This document shows, one piece after another, positions 20,096 through 31,100 of a stretch of 64,000 bases of DNA. A model generated the notes under the pieces. It ran no database searches and was not told where the DNA came from. It was given only the letters and a program-made list of their open reading frames with translations. Made by a program: the position numbers and the translations under genes. Origin of the DNA: Aureococcus anophagefferens (Eukaryota > Sar > Pelagophyceae > Pelagomonadales > Pelagomonadaceae); NCBI RefSeq assembly GCF_000186865.1, contig NW_008705579.1, forward strand, positions 634,396-698,395, given 5' to 3'. The stretch's first letter is position 1. Every line of letters starts with the position of its first letter.

Positions 20096-21332
20096 CTACC
20101 CCAGCGCCGCGACGAGCGCCCCCTCCGCGAGGGCCCAGGCGCCAGTGGCAGCCTTGTCGTCGTAGGCGAAGGCGGCGTTGTCGTTGAGCGCCTGCGCCGG
20201 GTTCGTGAAGCCGTGCTTCGCGCCGCCGTAGACGTGGGTCTCGTAGGGCACGCCCGCGGCCGCGAGCGCGGCGACGGCGCCGTCGAGGTCCGGGACGAAG
20301 GGGTCGTCGCTCCCCGACAGGATCAGCAGCGCGCAGGAAGGCGCGTCCCTCCGGCCCGCGGCCGCGGCCTCGACGACGGCCGCGTCGAAGACGCCGTGGA
20401 ACGACACGGCGGCTTTGAGGCCCTCGGGCGAGGCGGCGGCGAGCGCGGCGGCCGCGCGGCCGCCGAGGCACCAGCCGAGGCAGGCGCATTTCGAGCCGTC
20501 GACGGGCTCGAGGGCCCGGAGCGCCGTCACCGCGGCGACGGCGCGATCGAGCAGCACCGCGGGGTCCCGCAGCTCCGCGCGGGGCGCCGCGGCCCAGGCA
20601 CCGTCCCAGCCGTCGCCGTTGGCGTCTCCAAATAAATCCGCGACGAGCACGCAGCAGCCGCGCGCGGCCAGAACCTCCGCCTTCCAAGATAAGAACAGGT
20701 CTCTCGGCCCCGCGGCCGTGTGGAACAACACGACGCCCGGCAGCGCGCCCTTGCGCGCCTCGAGATCCGGCGACACGAAGACCTCGCCGTGCAGTGTCGC
20801 GCCGCCGGCCGACGCGTACGCCAGTCGCCGCGGTTCCTTCGGCGGCGGCAGTTTCGCGGCCGCCAGGTGGCTCTTGAGCCGCGGGTCCTCGAGCCACCTG
20901 GCGCGCAGCAGCGCGGCCCAGGCGTCGTCGCGCGCGCGCCGCGGGTCCGCCGCCGTGCCCGCGCCGCGGCCGGCGGCCTTCGCGATCGCCGACGCGGAGC
21001 CGGGCGCGTCGCCGAAGAACCGCGTCTCCGCCGACGGCGACGACGTCCATGAGCAGCGCGGCCGTGAGGAGGCCGAAGAGCCAGCCGCGCCACCACTCGG
21101 GCAGCATGGTCTCCCAGGACACGAGCAGGCCGTCGACGTGCGCGCGGGCGGCGGACGCGAGATGCGAGGAGGTCGAGGACACCCAGTCGACGCCGCGGGC
21201 GCCGACGCCGACGGAGAAGAGGGCGAGCGCGAGGAGGAAATGCGCCGCGAGCTGGGCGGCGAAGCCCTGGGCTAGCGAGGTGAGGTCGAGCTCGCGAAGC
21301 GAGAAGAGCTCACGCGTTTTTGCGGGGCCCAT
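20096..21332 (-). CDS. Dienelactone hydrolase-family protein with N-terminal membrane segments
   Basis: The C-terminal half has the dienelactone hydrolase catalytic triad: Cys in GWCLGGRAA, Asp in SGSDDPFVP and His in GGAKHGFTNP, within an alpha/beta-hydrolase frame that starts before RRLAYASAGGATLHGEVFV. The N-terminal part (ATG 21332) has two hydrophobic helices (FLLALALFSVGV and WLFGLLTAALLMDVV). The two parts are in different frames and meet at about 21020-21060. No normal-length intron fits cleanly, so a short intron or a one-base assembly error must join them. The hydrolase frame has no ATG of its own, which supports a single gene. The Argonaute start lies only 88 bp downstream on the same strand. 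Confidence 0.7.
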
Positions 21333-21396
21333 GCGCTTCCTCACTGCGGCAATGGAGTGAGCCAATGTTTGACGGCAACACCAACCCCGAGTTTGT

Positions 21397-22121
21397 TTAC
21401 ACGCCGCGCTCGAAGACGTCGGCCTCGGCCTTGAGCTTGACGCCCTTGAGGAAGCCCGTCGACGTGACGACGCCGCCGCGCTGGCGCCACCAGGTCTTCG
21501 CGAGGCGCTCGATCTGGACGTCCGCGACGGACGCGTCCGCGCTGCGGTACTTGCCCACGGACCGGCGGAAGGCGCGGACGATCTCGATGGTGTTCGTCGC
21601 CGCGGACGTCGAGTAGTCGAAGCGCCGCTCGGCGAAGTCCTCGAAGGACGACTCGAAGGACTCGCGCGCGTCCGCGACGTCGCGACTCAGGGGCTGCGGC
21701 CGCCCGACCTCGTAGACGACGCCCGCGAGCGCCGCGCAGACGGCCCAGGCGCCGACGTAGGACGCGGACCCCAGCGCGGCGACGAGCGCCGCCTGCGCCG
21801 CCGCGCCGAGCGCGCCGTAGACGGCCGCGGTCGCAAACCGCAGCTCCGGCGGCGGCTCCGCGGCGTAGCCGGCCGCCCGCTCCGCGAGGAACGTGCTGTT
21901 GCGCTCCAGGAGCACCTTGCCCAGGGCGTAGGACGTCTCGCGGCCGGGCCGGATCTGCGACTCGAGGCCGAGCGGCGCGAGGAGCCAGTCGGGGCCGAGG
22001 TAGAGCGACAGCCCGAGGAGACAGGCCGTCGACGCCGCGACGACCTCCGGCGGCAGGAGCGCCGCCGCGGGCTCCGCGAGGCTCGGGAAGGCGCGCGCGA
22101 CCTGTCGCCCTCGGATAGTTC
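21397..22121 (-). CDS. Putative plastid membrane protein, 5-prime end lost in assembly gap
   Basis: About 240 residues are readable from the gap edge to the stop at 21397. The start is missing. Two or three hydrophobic segments are present (ACLLGLSLYLGPDWLLAPLG, and the Ala-rich VYGALGAAAQAALVAALG). They are followed by a soluble tail with NTIEIVRAFRRSVGKYR and KTWWRQRGGVVTSTGFLKGV, which looks strongly conserved in character. Together with the adjacent FKBP gene, a plastid location is plausible but not shown. I do not recognise the family. It may be the next gene after the FKBP or part of a fusion; the gap hides the junction. Confidence 0.6.
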
Positions 22122-22171
22122 NNNNNNNNNNNNNNNNNNNNNNNNNNNNNNNNNNNNNNNNNNNNNNNNNN
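22122..22171. other. Assembly gap of 50 N
   Basis: Fifty consecutive N mark a scaffold join. It separates the end of the FKBP frame from the start of the plastid membrane protein frame, so neither boundary is known. The true size of the gap may differ from 50. Confidence 0.98.
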
Positions 22172-22733
22172 CTTCGGAGCAGCACGCGCGGCCCCGCGCG
22201 TCGCCGACGTCGACCTCGAGGCAGCGGAGCAGCTTGATCTCGTAGCGCAGCGTCTCGTCCGAGGGGATCCAGAGCCCCGAGAGCCCCGCCGCGCGCGTCT
22301 GCGCGATGGACAGGCCCCGGGGGTACGCGGAGTCCGGCGGCGCGACGACGAGGCCCCGCTCGCCCGCGCGCATGCGCGCGACGGCGATGTCCACCGCCGG
22401 CGTGACCGGCCCGTCGATGGTGGTCCGGGAGACGACGGACCCGACGCGGAACGCGCGGCCGTCCGGCGGGAGCCCGCGGAGCCGCACGGCGACGACGTCG
22501 CCCTTCGCGGGCACGGCGCCGCGGCCCTCGGAGACCGCGCGGTAGCGCACGCCCGACGGCAGCTCGACGACGCCGGCGCTGGCCTCGCTCGGCGCCGCTG
22601 CGGGCGGCGCTGCGGAGCCGACGGGCGCTGCGGTAGCTGCACGCGGCGCTGCGAAGGCGGCAGCGGGCGGCGCGGCCAAGGCGGCAGCGGACAGGCCTCG
22701 CACGAATGATCGCCTATCAATATCGAGCTGCAA
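22172..22733 (-). CDS. FKBP-type prolyl isomerase with Tat-like signal, 3-prime end in gap
   Basis: The frame encodes a twin-arginine signal-like start (DRRSFVRGLSAAALAAPPAAAFAA), then an FKBP domain. Landmarks are VELPSGVRYRAVSEGRG, AKGDVVAVRLRGLPPDGRAF, RMRAGERGLVVAPPDSAYP and WIPSDETLRYEIKLLRCLEVD. This layout fits thylakoid-lumen FKBPs of algae and plants, which assist folding or assembly of photosynthetic proteins. The frame opens at a TTG with no in-frame ATG, so a short upstream exon carrying a plastid presequence is likely. An out-of-frame ATG series occurs just upstream near 22770. The 3-prime end disappears into the N gap. Catalytic residues appear partly non-canonical, as is common in lumenal FKBPs. 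Confidence 0.72.
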
Positions 22734-22904
22734 TGCACGAGCGGGCGCACAGCATCGACACGCAGTGCATGAGTCGCATCATGCTAGCAAGCGGACAAGC
22801 GCGCGGCTGTGAAGCTTTGGCTTCGCTGAAATGCCACAAGCGCTTGATAATTAAGCACGGTGACGCGATGGTGCCGTTCGAGCTCGAACAAAGAAAGACC
22901 AGAG

Positions 22905-25898
22905 ATGGTGAAACTCATTAGCCTTCTCACCGTCGGCGCGCTGCTCGACGCGACGCGCGCGGTCGACATCGATGCCATGCGCCGCGACCTCGTGGCAGCC
23001 GTCGACGCCGGCGCCGTCAAGAACACGACGGAGTGCCACGCGCGGCTGCTGACCTACGAGTACTCGTTGACCCTCCTCCCCGCGCGCGCGCCGCTCCTGG
23101 AGGCCTTCGACGCCCTGGAGCTCGAGGCGGCGTGCGGCGTGCCGCGGCCCGCACGCCGGCGCGCCGGCGTTCCCGCCCCACTCGCCCGCGCCGGACGGCG
23201 CGGTCTTCGTCGCCGTCGACGGCGCCGACGGCGGCGCGGGCACGGCCGCGGACCCCTTCGCGACGGCCGCGCGGGCCCTGGCCGCGACGCGCGCGGGCTG
23301 GCGCGCCGAAGGCCATCGTCTTCCGCGGCGGCGTCCACTTCCTCGGGGCCACGCTCGAGCTCGACGGCCGCGACTCCGGTCTCACGCTGTCGAACTACGA
23401 GAACGAGGCCGCGTGGCTCAGCGGCGGCGTGCCGCTCGCGACGACCTGGGCGCGCGCGGCGAACGCCACCTACGAGACGCGCATCGACGAGACCTTCCCC
23501 TACCGCGGCACGATCCTGGGTTTGAACGTCGTCGAGCCGCACCGGCGCTTCGTGCGGGCGCGGTACCCGAACGGCGGCGGCTCCGTCGGCGTCGAGACGC
23601 GGTCCGGCGTGGGTCAGGTCAAGTCGTCCGACATTTTGAGCTACGGCGCGCCGCCCGTCGTGCCGCCGGCGGCCCAGGTCTACGTCGCGGATCCCGCCTA
23701 CGCCGCGTCCGCGTCGGAGCACTTCAACGCGTACGCGTCGGGCCGATGCGCCTTCGCCGGCGACCCGCTCTGCCCCTGCGGCGCCTGGCGCGACACGGAC
23801 GGCGACGGCAACTGGGTCTCCGAGAGCTACTGGTGCAGCAACGTCTCCGGCGGCGGCTGGGCGGAGATGGACAGGGGCGACGGGTTCTGGAACGGGCCCG
23901 TGCTCCCGACGAACGTCACGCTCCGGGGCGGCAGCGACCTCGCGGCCCGCGCGGCGACCTGGTCCCCCAAGGCCCGGGGCGAGGCCGTGGTGACGGCCTG
24001 GCGCGCCCAGGGCTGGTTCGTCGACATGTTCCGCGTCGACGACGTCGTCGCCGACGGCGACGGCGGCGCGACGCTGACGTGGAGCTACGGCGGCTTCCAG
24101 GGCGGGCGCGGCTGGCAGGTCGACGGGAAGAAGGGGATCATCGACCCGCTGCCGCCGTTCTACGTCGAGAACGTGCGCGAGGAGCTCGACGAGGCCGACG
24201 AGTGGCACTTCGACAACGACACGAAGATTCTGTCCTACGCGCACAACGGCACGGGCCCGCCGCCGGAGGACTGGCAGTTCGTCGCGCCGGACCTCGCGAC
24301 GCTCATTTCTGTCGTCGGCACGAAGGAAAAACCCGTCGAGGACGTCACGATCCGCGGCCTCGGCTTCCGCGACGCGTCGATCACGTACATGGACGCGTGG
24401 GGCGTGCCGTCCTGGGCAGGAAACAAAAATATTCGACACGACTTCAATATGCACGGTTTTGAATTTTTTGTCGCCGTCTAGAAAGAACCCGCCGAAAGAA
24501 AACGATCCGTCCAAAAATCAGCCGAAACGACTTCGATTTGACCGAGATAGAGAAGTTTTTGCTGGACGGGGCGTTCCACTGGTCGTTTCCGGCACAGGTG
24601 CCGTCGGGCGGCGACTGGGCGTTGCACCGCGGCGGCGCCGTCTTCCTGGAGCACACGGCGCGCGTCACCGTGGAACAGAGCAAGTTCGAGCGCGTCGACG
24701 GCAACGCGCTGATGGTCAGCGGCCGGAACCGGAACGCGACGATCGCCGACAACGAGTTCGCGTGGATCGGCGACTGCGCCGTCGCGGCGCGGGGCCGCGC
24801 GGAAAGCAAATCTTCAATCCGACTTCAATGTGCGCGCAATTGAACGGATTGCACCGGACTCTTTGACTGTGCTTCGAGAACTCAGTGGTTGATTTCCACA
24901 CAGGCGTGGGGCCGCGCCGACGACGGCGACGGCAGTGCGCTCGACGTCCCCCTGCGCACGACGCTCCTGCGCAACTACGCCCACGAGCTCGGCATCTTCG
25001 AGCTCCAGAGCGCCATGTTCTTCCCTGTGTGGTCGCATACGCTCACATCGAAGTCGGGTCGAAGATTTGAGTTCCACGCAGGTACTTCCAGGCGAAGGCC
25101 GCGCTCACGACGATCTCCTCGAACGTCTTCTTCAACGGGCCGCGGTCCGCGATCAACTTCAACGACGGCTTCGGCGGCGGCAATGTGGTGGATCGCAACG
25201 CCATCTGGAACGTCTGCCGCCAGTCCGGCGACCACGGGCCGATCAACTCCTGGGACCGCCAGGCGTACCGCACGCCGCTCCGCGACCCGAGCGGCGGCTG
25301 GGCGCCGCTGCCGACGGTCATCTCGCGCAACGCGATCATCGCCAACTACGGCGGCTCCCAGGGCGTCGACAACGACGACGGCTCGTCGTGGTACGACATC
25401 TTCGACAACTTTTTCTACGGCGAGGGCCTCAAGAACGACTACGGGGGTCACGACTCGTCGTACCACGGCAACGTGAACGTCGTCCACCCCTACGACGGCC
25501 AGAACTGCATCAACGTCTGGGCCTTCGACGCTTCCGCGCCGGGCCCCTGCGTCGGCGGGCCGGAGACGGCCGAGCCGTGCTCCCACGCGCACCTCTTCCA
25601 CGACAACATCTGCGTGCTGCTCACGGACGTGGCCCAGGGCTACGGCACGCAGCAGCAGGTCGCCTGCGCGGCGAAAGACGGGACCTTCAACCCGAAGGCC
25701 CCGGACCAGATGGCGAAGATGCGCGACAACCGCTACTACACGGCCAACGGCTCCGCGTTCCTCAAGTGCCCGGACAAGACGGAGCTCGCGAGCCTCGCGT
25801 TCCTCCAGAGCGGCGGCGTCGAGCTCGGCTCCACGGAGGGCACGATCCCCGACGACGCGACCATCGTGGCCTGGGGGCGCGCCGCGCTCGGCTTCTGA
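22905..25898 (+). CDS. Secreted right-handed beta-helix protein with three introners
   Basis: The protein is about 870 residues, starting with a signal peptide (MVKLISLLTVGALLDATRA). The segment DGAVFVAVDGADGGAGTAADPF is the usual opening of pectate-lyase-like parallel beta-helix proteins. Later coils include HRGGAVFLEHTARVTVEQS and RNATIADNEFAWIG, and the Asp/Tyr-rich WYDIFDNFFYGEGLKNDYGG segment suggests a polysaccharide-active or surface protein. Introns at 24404-24597, 24787-24903 and 25017-25081 are introners; exons 24598-24786, 24904-25016 and 25082-25898 join in frame. In the first 400 bp the frame shifts twice (near 23135 and 23300) without usable splice sites, which looks like one-base sequence errors. 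Its substrate is unknown. Confidence 0.75.
24404..24597 (+). mobile_element. Introner C-type acting as intron (GT-AG, phase 0)
   Basis: A 194-nt insert is flanked by perfect GTGCCGTC copies (24404-24411 and 24598-24605). The left end CTGGGCAGGAAAC resembles the A-type terminus; the right end GTTTCCGGCACAG resembles a different terminus. It shares the body type of the copy at 30180-30372 and carries the common core CGTCCAAAAATCAGCCGAA. Confidence 0.9.
24787..24903 (+). mobile_element. Introner B-type, internally deleted (GC-AG, phase 0)
   Basis: A 117-nt insert is flanked by GCGCGGGG (24787-24794) and GCGTGGGG (24904-24911). It keeps the B-type left body (AAATCTTCAATCCGACTTCAA) and right end (GGTTGATTTCCACACAG) but has lost about 95 nt of the middle, including the core. 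Splicing still joins GTC GCG to GCG TGG in frame. Confidence 0.85.
25017..25081 (+). mobile_element. Introner B-type, extreme internal deletion (GT-AG, phase 2)
   Basis: Only 65 nt remain, flanked by GTTCTTCC (25017-25024) and GTACTTCC (25082-25089). The outer left end CTGTGTGG and the right segment GAAGTCGGGTCGAAGATTTG...CCACGCAG are recognisable as B-type in reverse orientation. Removal gives GCC ATG TAC TTC, in frame with both exons. Confidence 0.8.
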
Positions 25899-25966
25899 GG
25901 CCGTCCGCGCGCGGGCAAGGGTAATTTTGACTTCAAGTTGACACAGCGCGAGTGTAGAGAGAGAGC

Positions 25967-26468
25967 ATGATGCGCTTCTCCTTGCTCTCGCTCTGCGCGC
26001 TGCGCCCGGCGCGCGGCTTCGCGGCGGCAGCGCTGCGGCGGCCGCGCGCGGCGCCGCGCGTCGCGCGCTTCTCCGTGAGCGGCGCCGTCTGGGAGGCGCG
26101 CGGCGCGTCGGCGCCGGTCGTCGAACTCTTCACGAAAGAGGGCTGCACGCTCTGCGACGAGGCCAAGGCCGTGCTCGCGTCCTGCCGCGACGACGCGGAC
26201 CACGCGCTCACGGCCGTCGACATCACGGACCCGGACAAGAAGCGGTGGCTGGCCAAGTACAAGCGCGGGCCCGGCGCCGGCGGGTCGTCGCGCGCGACCG
26301 CCTTCGCGCGCGCGCAGGTACGACATCCCGGTCCTGCACGTCGACGGGCAGTACTGGACGAAGCACCGCGTCACGGCCGAGGAGGCCGTCGCCGCCATCG
26401 GCGAGGCCGCCGCGGGCGACTTCGCGCCGCGCCGCGGCCAGCCCGACGCGTCCCGCGCGGAGGTCTAG
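25967..26468 (+). CDS. Glutaredoxin-like protein (two exons, GC-AG intron)
   Basis: Exons 25967-26262 and 26318-26468 give 148 residues; the 55-nt intron uses a GC donor. Residues 1-40 are an Ala/Arg-rich targeting presequence. The core VVELFTKEGCTLCDEAKAVL has a CxxC redox motif, and the second exon supplies YDIPVLHVDGQYWTKHRVTAEEAV, matching the small glutaredoxin-like family (DUF836) where IPVL and KHR are conserved. The likely role is thiol-disulfide exchange in a plastid or mitochondrion. Without splicing, the frame after residue 98 degenerates into low-complexity Arg/Pro text, which supports the intron. The last 38 nt of coding sequence are duplicated 80 bp downstream. Confidence 0.82.
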
Positions 26469-26545
26469 CGCTAGTCCGCGCGCGCTCGACTTCTTCCGGG
26501 GCACCCTCGCGCCGCGGCCGGCCCGGCGCGTCCCGCGCGGAGGTC
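26428..26545. repeat. Direct repeat of 38 nt, 80 bp apart
   Basis: The segment 26428-26465, the last coding part of the glutaredoxin-like gene, recurs at 26508-26545 with two or three changes. It spans CGCGCCGCGGCC to GCGGAGGTC. The stop TAG follows only the first copy; the second copy is followed by AGTAAG. Confidence 0.8.
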
Positions 26546-26606
26546 AGTAAGCCGGGCATTCCTCGAGGTCGCCTCGCGGGCGCCGCCCGGGGAGGTTACC
26601 GCGGGC

Positions 26607-28022
26607 CTAGGCCGTCTTGCAGACGCAGGCGCCGGTGCCGTCGACGGCGAAGCACGTCGGCCCGCAGCCCGCGGCCTTGGTCACGGGCGCGAGCCTGGCC
26701 GCGGGCGGCGTCGCCGCGGCGAGGTTCGACCACGCGGCGGCCCACGTCGCGTTCGATACGTTGGGCTCCGTCGCGCGGACGCTCAGCACGTCGGCCCAGG
26801 CGAGCTCGATCTCGAGGGCCGCCGTCGGCGGCAGCGGCGTCGCGAGCGTCGACGCGTTCGACACGGTGCCGTCGAGGATCCGGTTCGACGAGTTGAAGAG
26901 CGCGGTCTCGTAGCCGATGGAGAAGAACTGCTCCTCGCGGCCCGTGTTCAGGCCCAGGGACCAGACGAGGGGCCAGCCGCGGGCCGCGCACCAGGACCGG
27001 AGCTCGTCGCCCGCGTCCGTGCCGAAGAGGCTCGGGAACGACGCGATCGCGAAGCGCACGGACGTCGCGAGCGGCAGCGTCATGGCCGGCATGGCCTCCC
27101 AGTAGTGGATGAGCTCGGGCCCGGCGATGGGCGCGCTCCAGGGCTCGGCGAGGAGCCGGAAGGTCCGCGCGAGCTTCGCCGCGACGACTTCGGCCGTCGC
27201 GTTCGGCCCGGCCCAGTACCGCGCGTTCGGGAGGAAGAGGTGCGAGAAGTGGTCGAGCGTGCCGAGGGAGAAGTCGTAGGCGCCGCAGTCGTGGGGGTAG
27301 GGGTGCCAGTCGCCGACGGCGCCGTGGGCCGGCGACGCGTCGGTGTGGTTGCAGAGCGCGGTCCACTCTCCCGTGTCGATGGCGGAAACGAGCAGCCCCG
27401 GCCGCACGGCCTCGGGCTCCAGGACGAGCGTCAGGTTCCCGTAGAGCGGCGAGCAGGCGTCGGAGCGGACGGCGTTGAAGAGCGCGTAGGACCCGCGCTC
27501 GTCGGCCTCCGCGAGGGACGCGGGCATGCCGCGCGTGGCGAACGGCTTCAGGCCGTACGCGCCGACCTCGACGTCGTCCTGGATGGCGAACCAGTGGCTG
27601 AAGGAGTGGCTCGCGTTCGACGGCGCGAAGGAGCCGTTGTGGCGCAGGCGGTTCGCCCACTGGTCGTCGAGGTCCTCCGTGAGCTCCGCGTCCTCCATCG
27701 ACGTCGACCACGAGCTCCCGGGCGCGTCCGGCCCGCCGCCGGCGGGGATGCCCGTGCAGATCTCCGCCGCGCCCATCTCGCCGACGAGCGTACCGAGCAG
27801 GGACGCCGCGCTCTCGCCGGCGAAGGCCGGGCAGCAGGCGGCGAGCGCGGCGCGGAAGGCGCCGGAGTCGAGCACGGCGAGCAGCTCGGGCTCCGCCGCC
27901 GCGGACGCCGCCTTCGCCGACGCCTGGACCTCGGCGAAGCGCGCCACCTGGAAGTCGGACATCTTCGCCGAGGCGAGAGGGACAATCACGGCGAGCATGC
28001 GCATCATCGGGGGGGCTGCCAT
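26607..28022 (-). CDS. Secreted hypothetical protein with many sequons
   Basis: The 471-residue frame starts at ATG 28022 with a hydrophobic leader (about residues 5-20). It carries at least eight possible N-glycosylation sites (for example NGSF, NASH, NLTL, NHTD, NATA) and at least a dozen cysteines, the last ones in a C-terminal CGPTCFAVDGTGACVCKTA motif. This strongly suggests a secreted or wall-associated protein folded in the ER. The middle contains AGPNATAEVVAAKLARTFRLL and PELIHYWEAMPAMTLPLATS, which look well structured. I recognise no domain. It is a single exon, tandem with the next gene upstream on the same strand, 151 bp apart. Confidence 0.75.
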   Translation of the reverse strand: MAAPPMMRMLAVIVPLASAKMSDFQVARFAEVQASAKAASAAAEPELLAVLDSGAFRAALAACCPAFAGESAASLLGTLVGEMGAAEICTGIPAGGGPDAPGSSWSTSMEDAELTEDLDDQWANRLRHNGSFAPSNASHSFSHWFAIQDDVEVGAYGLKPFATRGMPASLAEADERGSYALFNAVRSDACSPLYGNLTLVLEPEAVRPGLLVSAIDTGEWTALCNHTDASPAHGAVGDWHPYPHDCGAYDFSLGTLDHFSHLFLPNARYWAGPNATAEVVAAKLARTFRLLAEPWSAPIAGPELIHYWEAMPAMTLPLATSVRFAIASFPSLFGTDAGDELRSWCAARGWPLVWSLGLNTGREEQFFSIGYETALFNSSNRILDGTVSNASTLATPLPPTAALEIELAWADVLSVRATEPNVSNATWAAAWSNLAAATPPAARLAPVTKAAGCGPTCFAVDGTGACVCKTA

Positions 28023-28173
28023 CCTGCTTTTCGGCGATTGTTTGACGGCTCCTTGGAGTCTCCTTGGACTTCAAGGGGGCCGCAGACGGCGCCGCGCGCC
28101 GACTACTCAAAACTCGCCACGGGAACGGGGGCATTATCGCTTCGCCGCTAGGTAGCATGCGCGCACAGACGCC

Positions 28174-31100
28174 TCACTTATGCTCGCCGAAGCGCCGCTT
28201 GTGGTGGGGCTGCTCGTCGACGCGGCCCGTCATGAGCTTGTCGAAGACGCGGTCGCGGAGCGCCCTGCTCGGCACGAGCGGGTGGGGCAGCTCCGCGCGC
28301 GCCTTCGCGGGCGACACGGCGGGCGGCCGCGGGCGGTCGAGGTGCCACTTGCGCGGCGCCTTGGGCGCCTCGTGGCCCCACATCTCCTCGGCGACGGAGC
28401 GGTGCACGAGGAGCCGGTCGCGCTGCTCCTTCTCGATGAGCTCGTCGATCTCGGCCGCGGGCAGCGCGACGGGCGGCGGCCGCTGCGAGTCGTCCGCCTG
28501 CCGCGTGACCACCGCGCGCCGCCCGAGGCGGTCGTCGCCCTCGGCGTCCCACTCGTGGAGGCGGATCGGGTCCTTGGCCGCGCGGATCGCGCCGAGGATG
28601 TGGTTCGCGACGCCGTGGGGCGACGCGGCGGCGACGAGCGCCGCGTCGTCGTTGCTCCGGTCCCGGGGCGTGTGCAGCTCCTTGCGGCGCCGCCGCCGCG
28701 TCGCCGCGTCCGCGGCCTCCTCCTCCTCCGAGTCGCCCTCGTCGTCGTCCTCCGCCTCCTCCGCCGCCTCCATCGCGGCCTCGAGCTCCGCGGGCTTCTG
28801 GACGCAGAGGTAGTGGATGCGGCGCCAGCAGCGCGTCGCGTCGGCGTTGAGCGGGCCCGTGCGCTCGATGGACGCGAGCTGGGGCTTGAGGTAGCCGAGC
28901 TCGCGGCCGATGCGGCTGTCCCGGAGCTCGAGCGCCAGGTTCGACGCGCGCGCGACCGCGACGGCCGCGCGGAGCGTCGACATGACCCACGGCACGACGC
29001 GCGCGAGGGACCCGTCGACGTGGCAGGTCTCGTCGAGGGCCTTCATGGCCACGACGAGGCTCTCGGGCACGTCCGCGGCGCCGAGGTTCGCCATGCCCTT
29101 GGACGTCGCGCGGCGCGCGATCGCGGCGACGGCCTCGGCCGCGGACCGCGCGAGCTGCTCCTTCATGATCTTGGATTTTTTCATGAGCTCGTCGCCCTCG
29201 TTGATGTGCTCCTCCTCCTCGGCGGAGACGGACGTCGCGTTCGTCGCCGAGCCGACGGAGCCGCCGTCGAAGAAGGACCCGCCGTCGTCGCGCGCGAGCG
29301 AGTCGCCGTCGCGCGACCTGTGCCGAATTCAAATATTCAACCCGACGTCATTGTGAGCGTACGCGACGGTGTCGACGCGACCTCTTTGGCTCTGCGTCGA
29401 GAACTCGACGAGAGCAACCGATTCGTCCAAAAATCAGCCGAATCGACTTCGATTTGACGGAGCTCGAGAGGTTTGAAGTTTGGTCAGGACACCCAAATCA
29501 GTGGTTGAATTCGGCACAGCCCGCGACGAGTCGGGCGTCGTGTACGACGTGCCCGACGCGCCGGCCACGGTCCCGAAGGGCGTCGACGAGGCCCCCGTCG
29601 CCGCCGTCAGGGGCCCGCCGCCGCTCTTGGTCGAGTCGAGCGTGCCCACGGACCGCACGCTCCCCTGCGACGCCGCGTCCGCGTCCTCCTCCGCGGTGAG
29701 CAGCCGGCTCATGGACGCGCGGAGCCTGTCGCGCGCGGCGTCCGCCGCCGCCTCCGTCGCGTGCGCCGCGTCGGAGTCGTCGAAGATCGTCGCGGGGCCC
29801 CGGAGCGCCGACGACGCCGCGCGGAGGAACCTGACGTGCGCGGCCGCCGCCGCCGCGTTCTCGTCGCCCGGCGGGCCCTTGACCGACGCGAGGCGCGCGA
29901 CCTGGAGGAACGCGGCCATGGCGCCCTCGGGGTCCTCGTGCTTCGTGCCGCTGTAGTCGACGGCGAGGCGCACGACGGCCCGGACGCCGCGGATCGCCGC
30001 CATCGACGCGACGAACTGCGGCGCCTGGTCCGCGACGTCCAGATTCGGCGGCGGCTGGTGGTGGTGGTTGAGGTAGGTCGCGAGCTCCGCCCGCAGCTTG
30101 CGCTTCACGACCCGCAGGCCGCCGTCGCCCTTGGTGTCCTCGGCGCTCGACTTCGTCGCGCGCGTCCGCGCGCGGTCGCCTGGGCGGGACACAAACATAC
30201 GCAACACGACTTCACGTATTCGCACGGTTGTGACATGTTTTTTTCACCGTAGAGAGACACCGCCGAGAGAAAACGATCCGTCCAAACATCAGCCGAAGCG
30301 ACTTCGATGTGACCGAGATAGAGAGGTGTGAAGTTTTCGCCGGACGGGGTCGTTTCCGGCGCGGGCGGTCGCGCTCGCGGCGGCGGCCCTCGGCGTCGAG
30401 CGCGCGCAGGAAGCCCGACACGGACGCGGCCTCGTGGGTGAAGCGCCCCCAGGCGCCCGGGGGCGTGGCCCAGCGGTCCGCGCGCCGCCGCAGGCTCGCC
30501 TCGTCGTCGTCGTCGTCGTCGTCGCTCGCCGGGGGCTTGACGGCGCCGACCTCGGGCGGCGGGCTCGGCCGCGGCCGCACGCGGAGGCCGACGAGGCTGA
30601 CGACGCCGCCCTCGTTGCGGATGCCGCTCGTGTGGTCCACGCCCGTCTTGAAGATCGCCGCGCCCGCCGAGCCCAGCAGCGCGTGCGCCGCGTGGTCTCC
30701 CGGGTCGACGTCGTACCAGAAGCGCGCGCCGTCGCAGGACACGGCGCGCACGACGCCCCCGAAGGACCGGGGCTCGGCGTCCGGGCCCGGCGGGAAGAGG
30801 CGCACGCGGCCGTTCGCCGCGTCGACGGAGCCGCAGAGCCGCGGCGCCTGGACGACGACGAGGCGGTCGCCCTTGGCGACCGCGACGTCCTCGGCGACGC
30901 CGACGGCGTTCGGCGGCGCCTCGGCGATGGACGACGCGGCGAGCGCCGCCGGGTCGTCGGCCGGGGCGCAGTAGAAGACCTCGGACGGCGCGACCTTGAC
31001 GAGGCGCGGCACGAAGCGCTCGGGCCGCACGTCCGTCTCGTCCTCCGACTCCGTCGGCGTCACGGAGTAGTCGTCGTCGTCGTCGTGTGCGACGGCGACG

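Noticed and set aside
17159..20635. Open frame of 1,158 codons on the plus strand
   Set aside because: It is antisense to the Argonaute and hydrolase genes, has shadow-like Arg/Val/Ala composition and no recognisable domain. High GC makes long antisense frames common.
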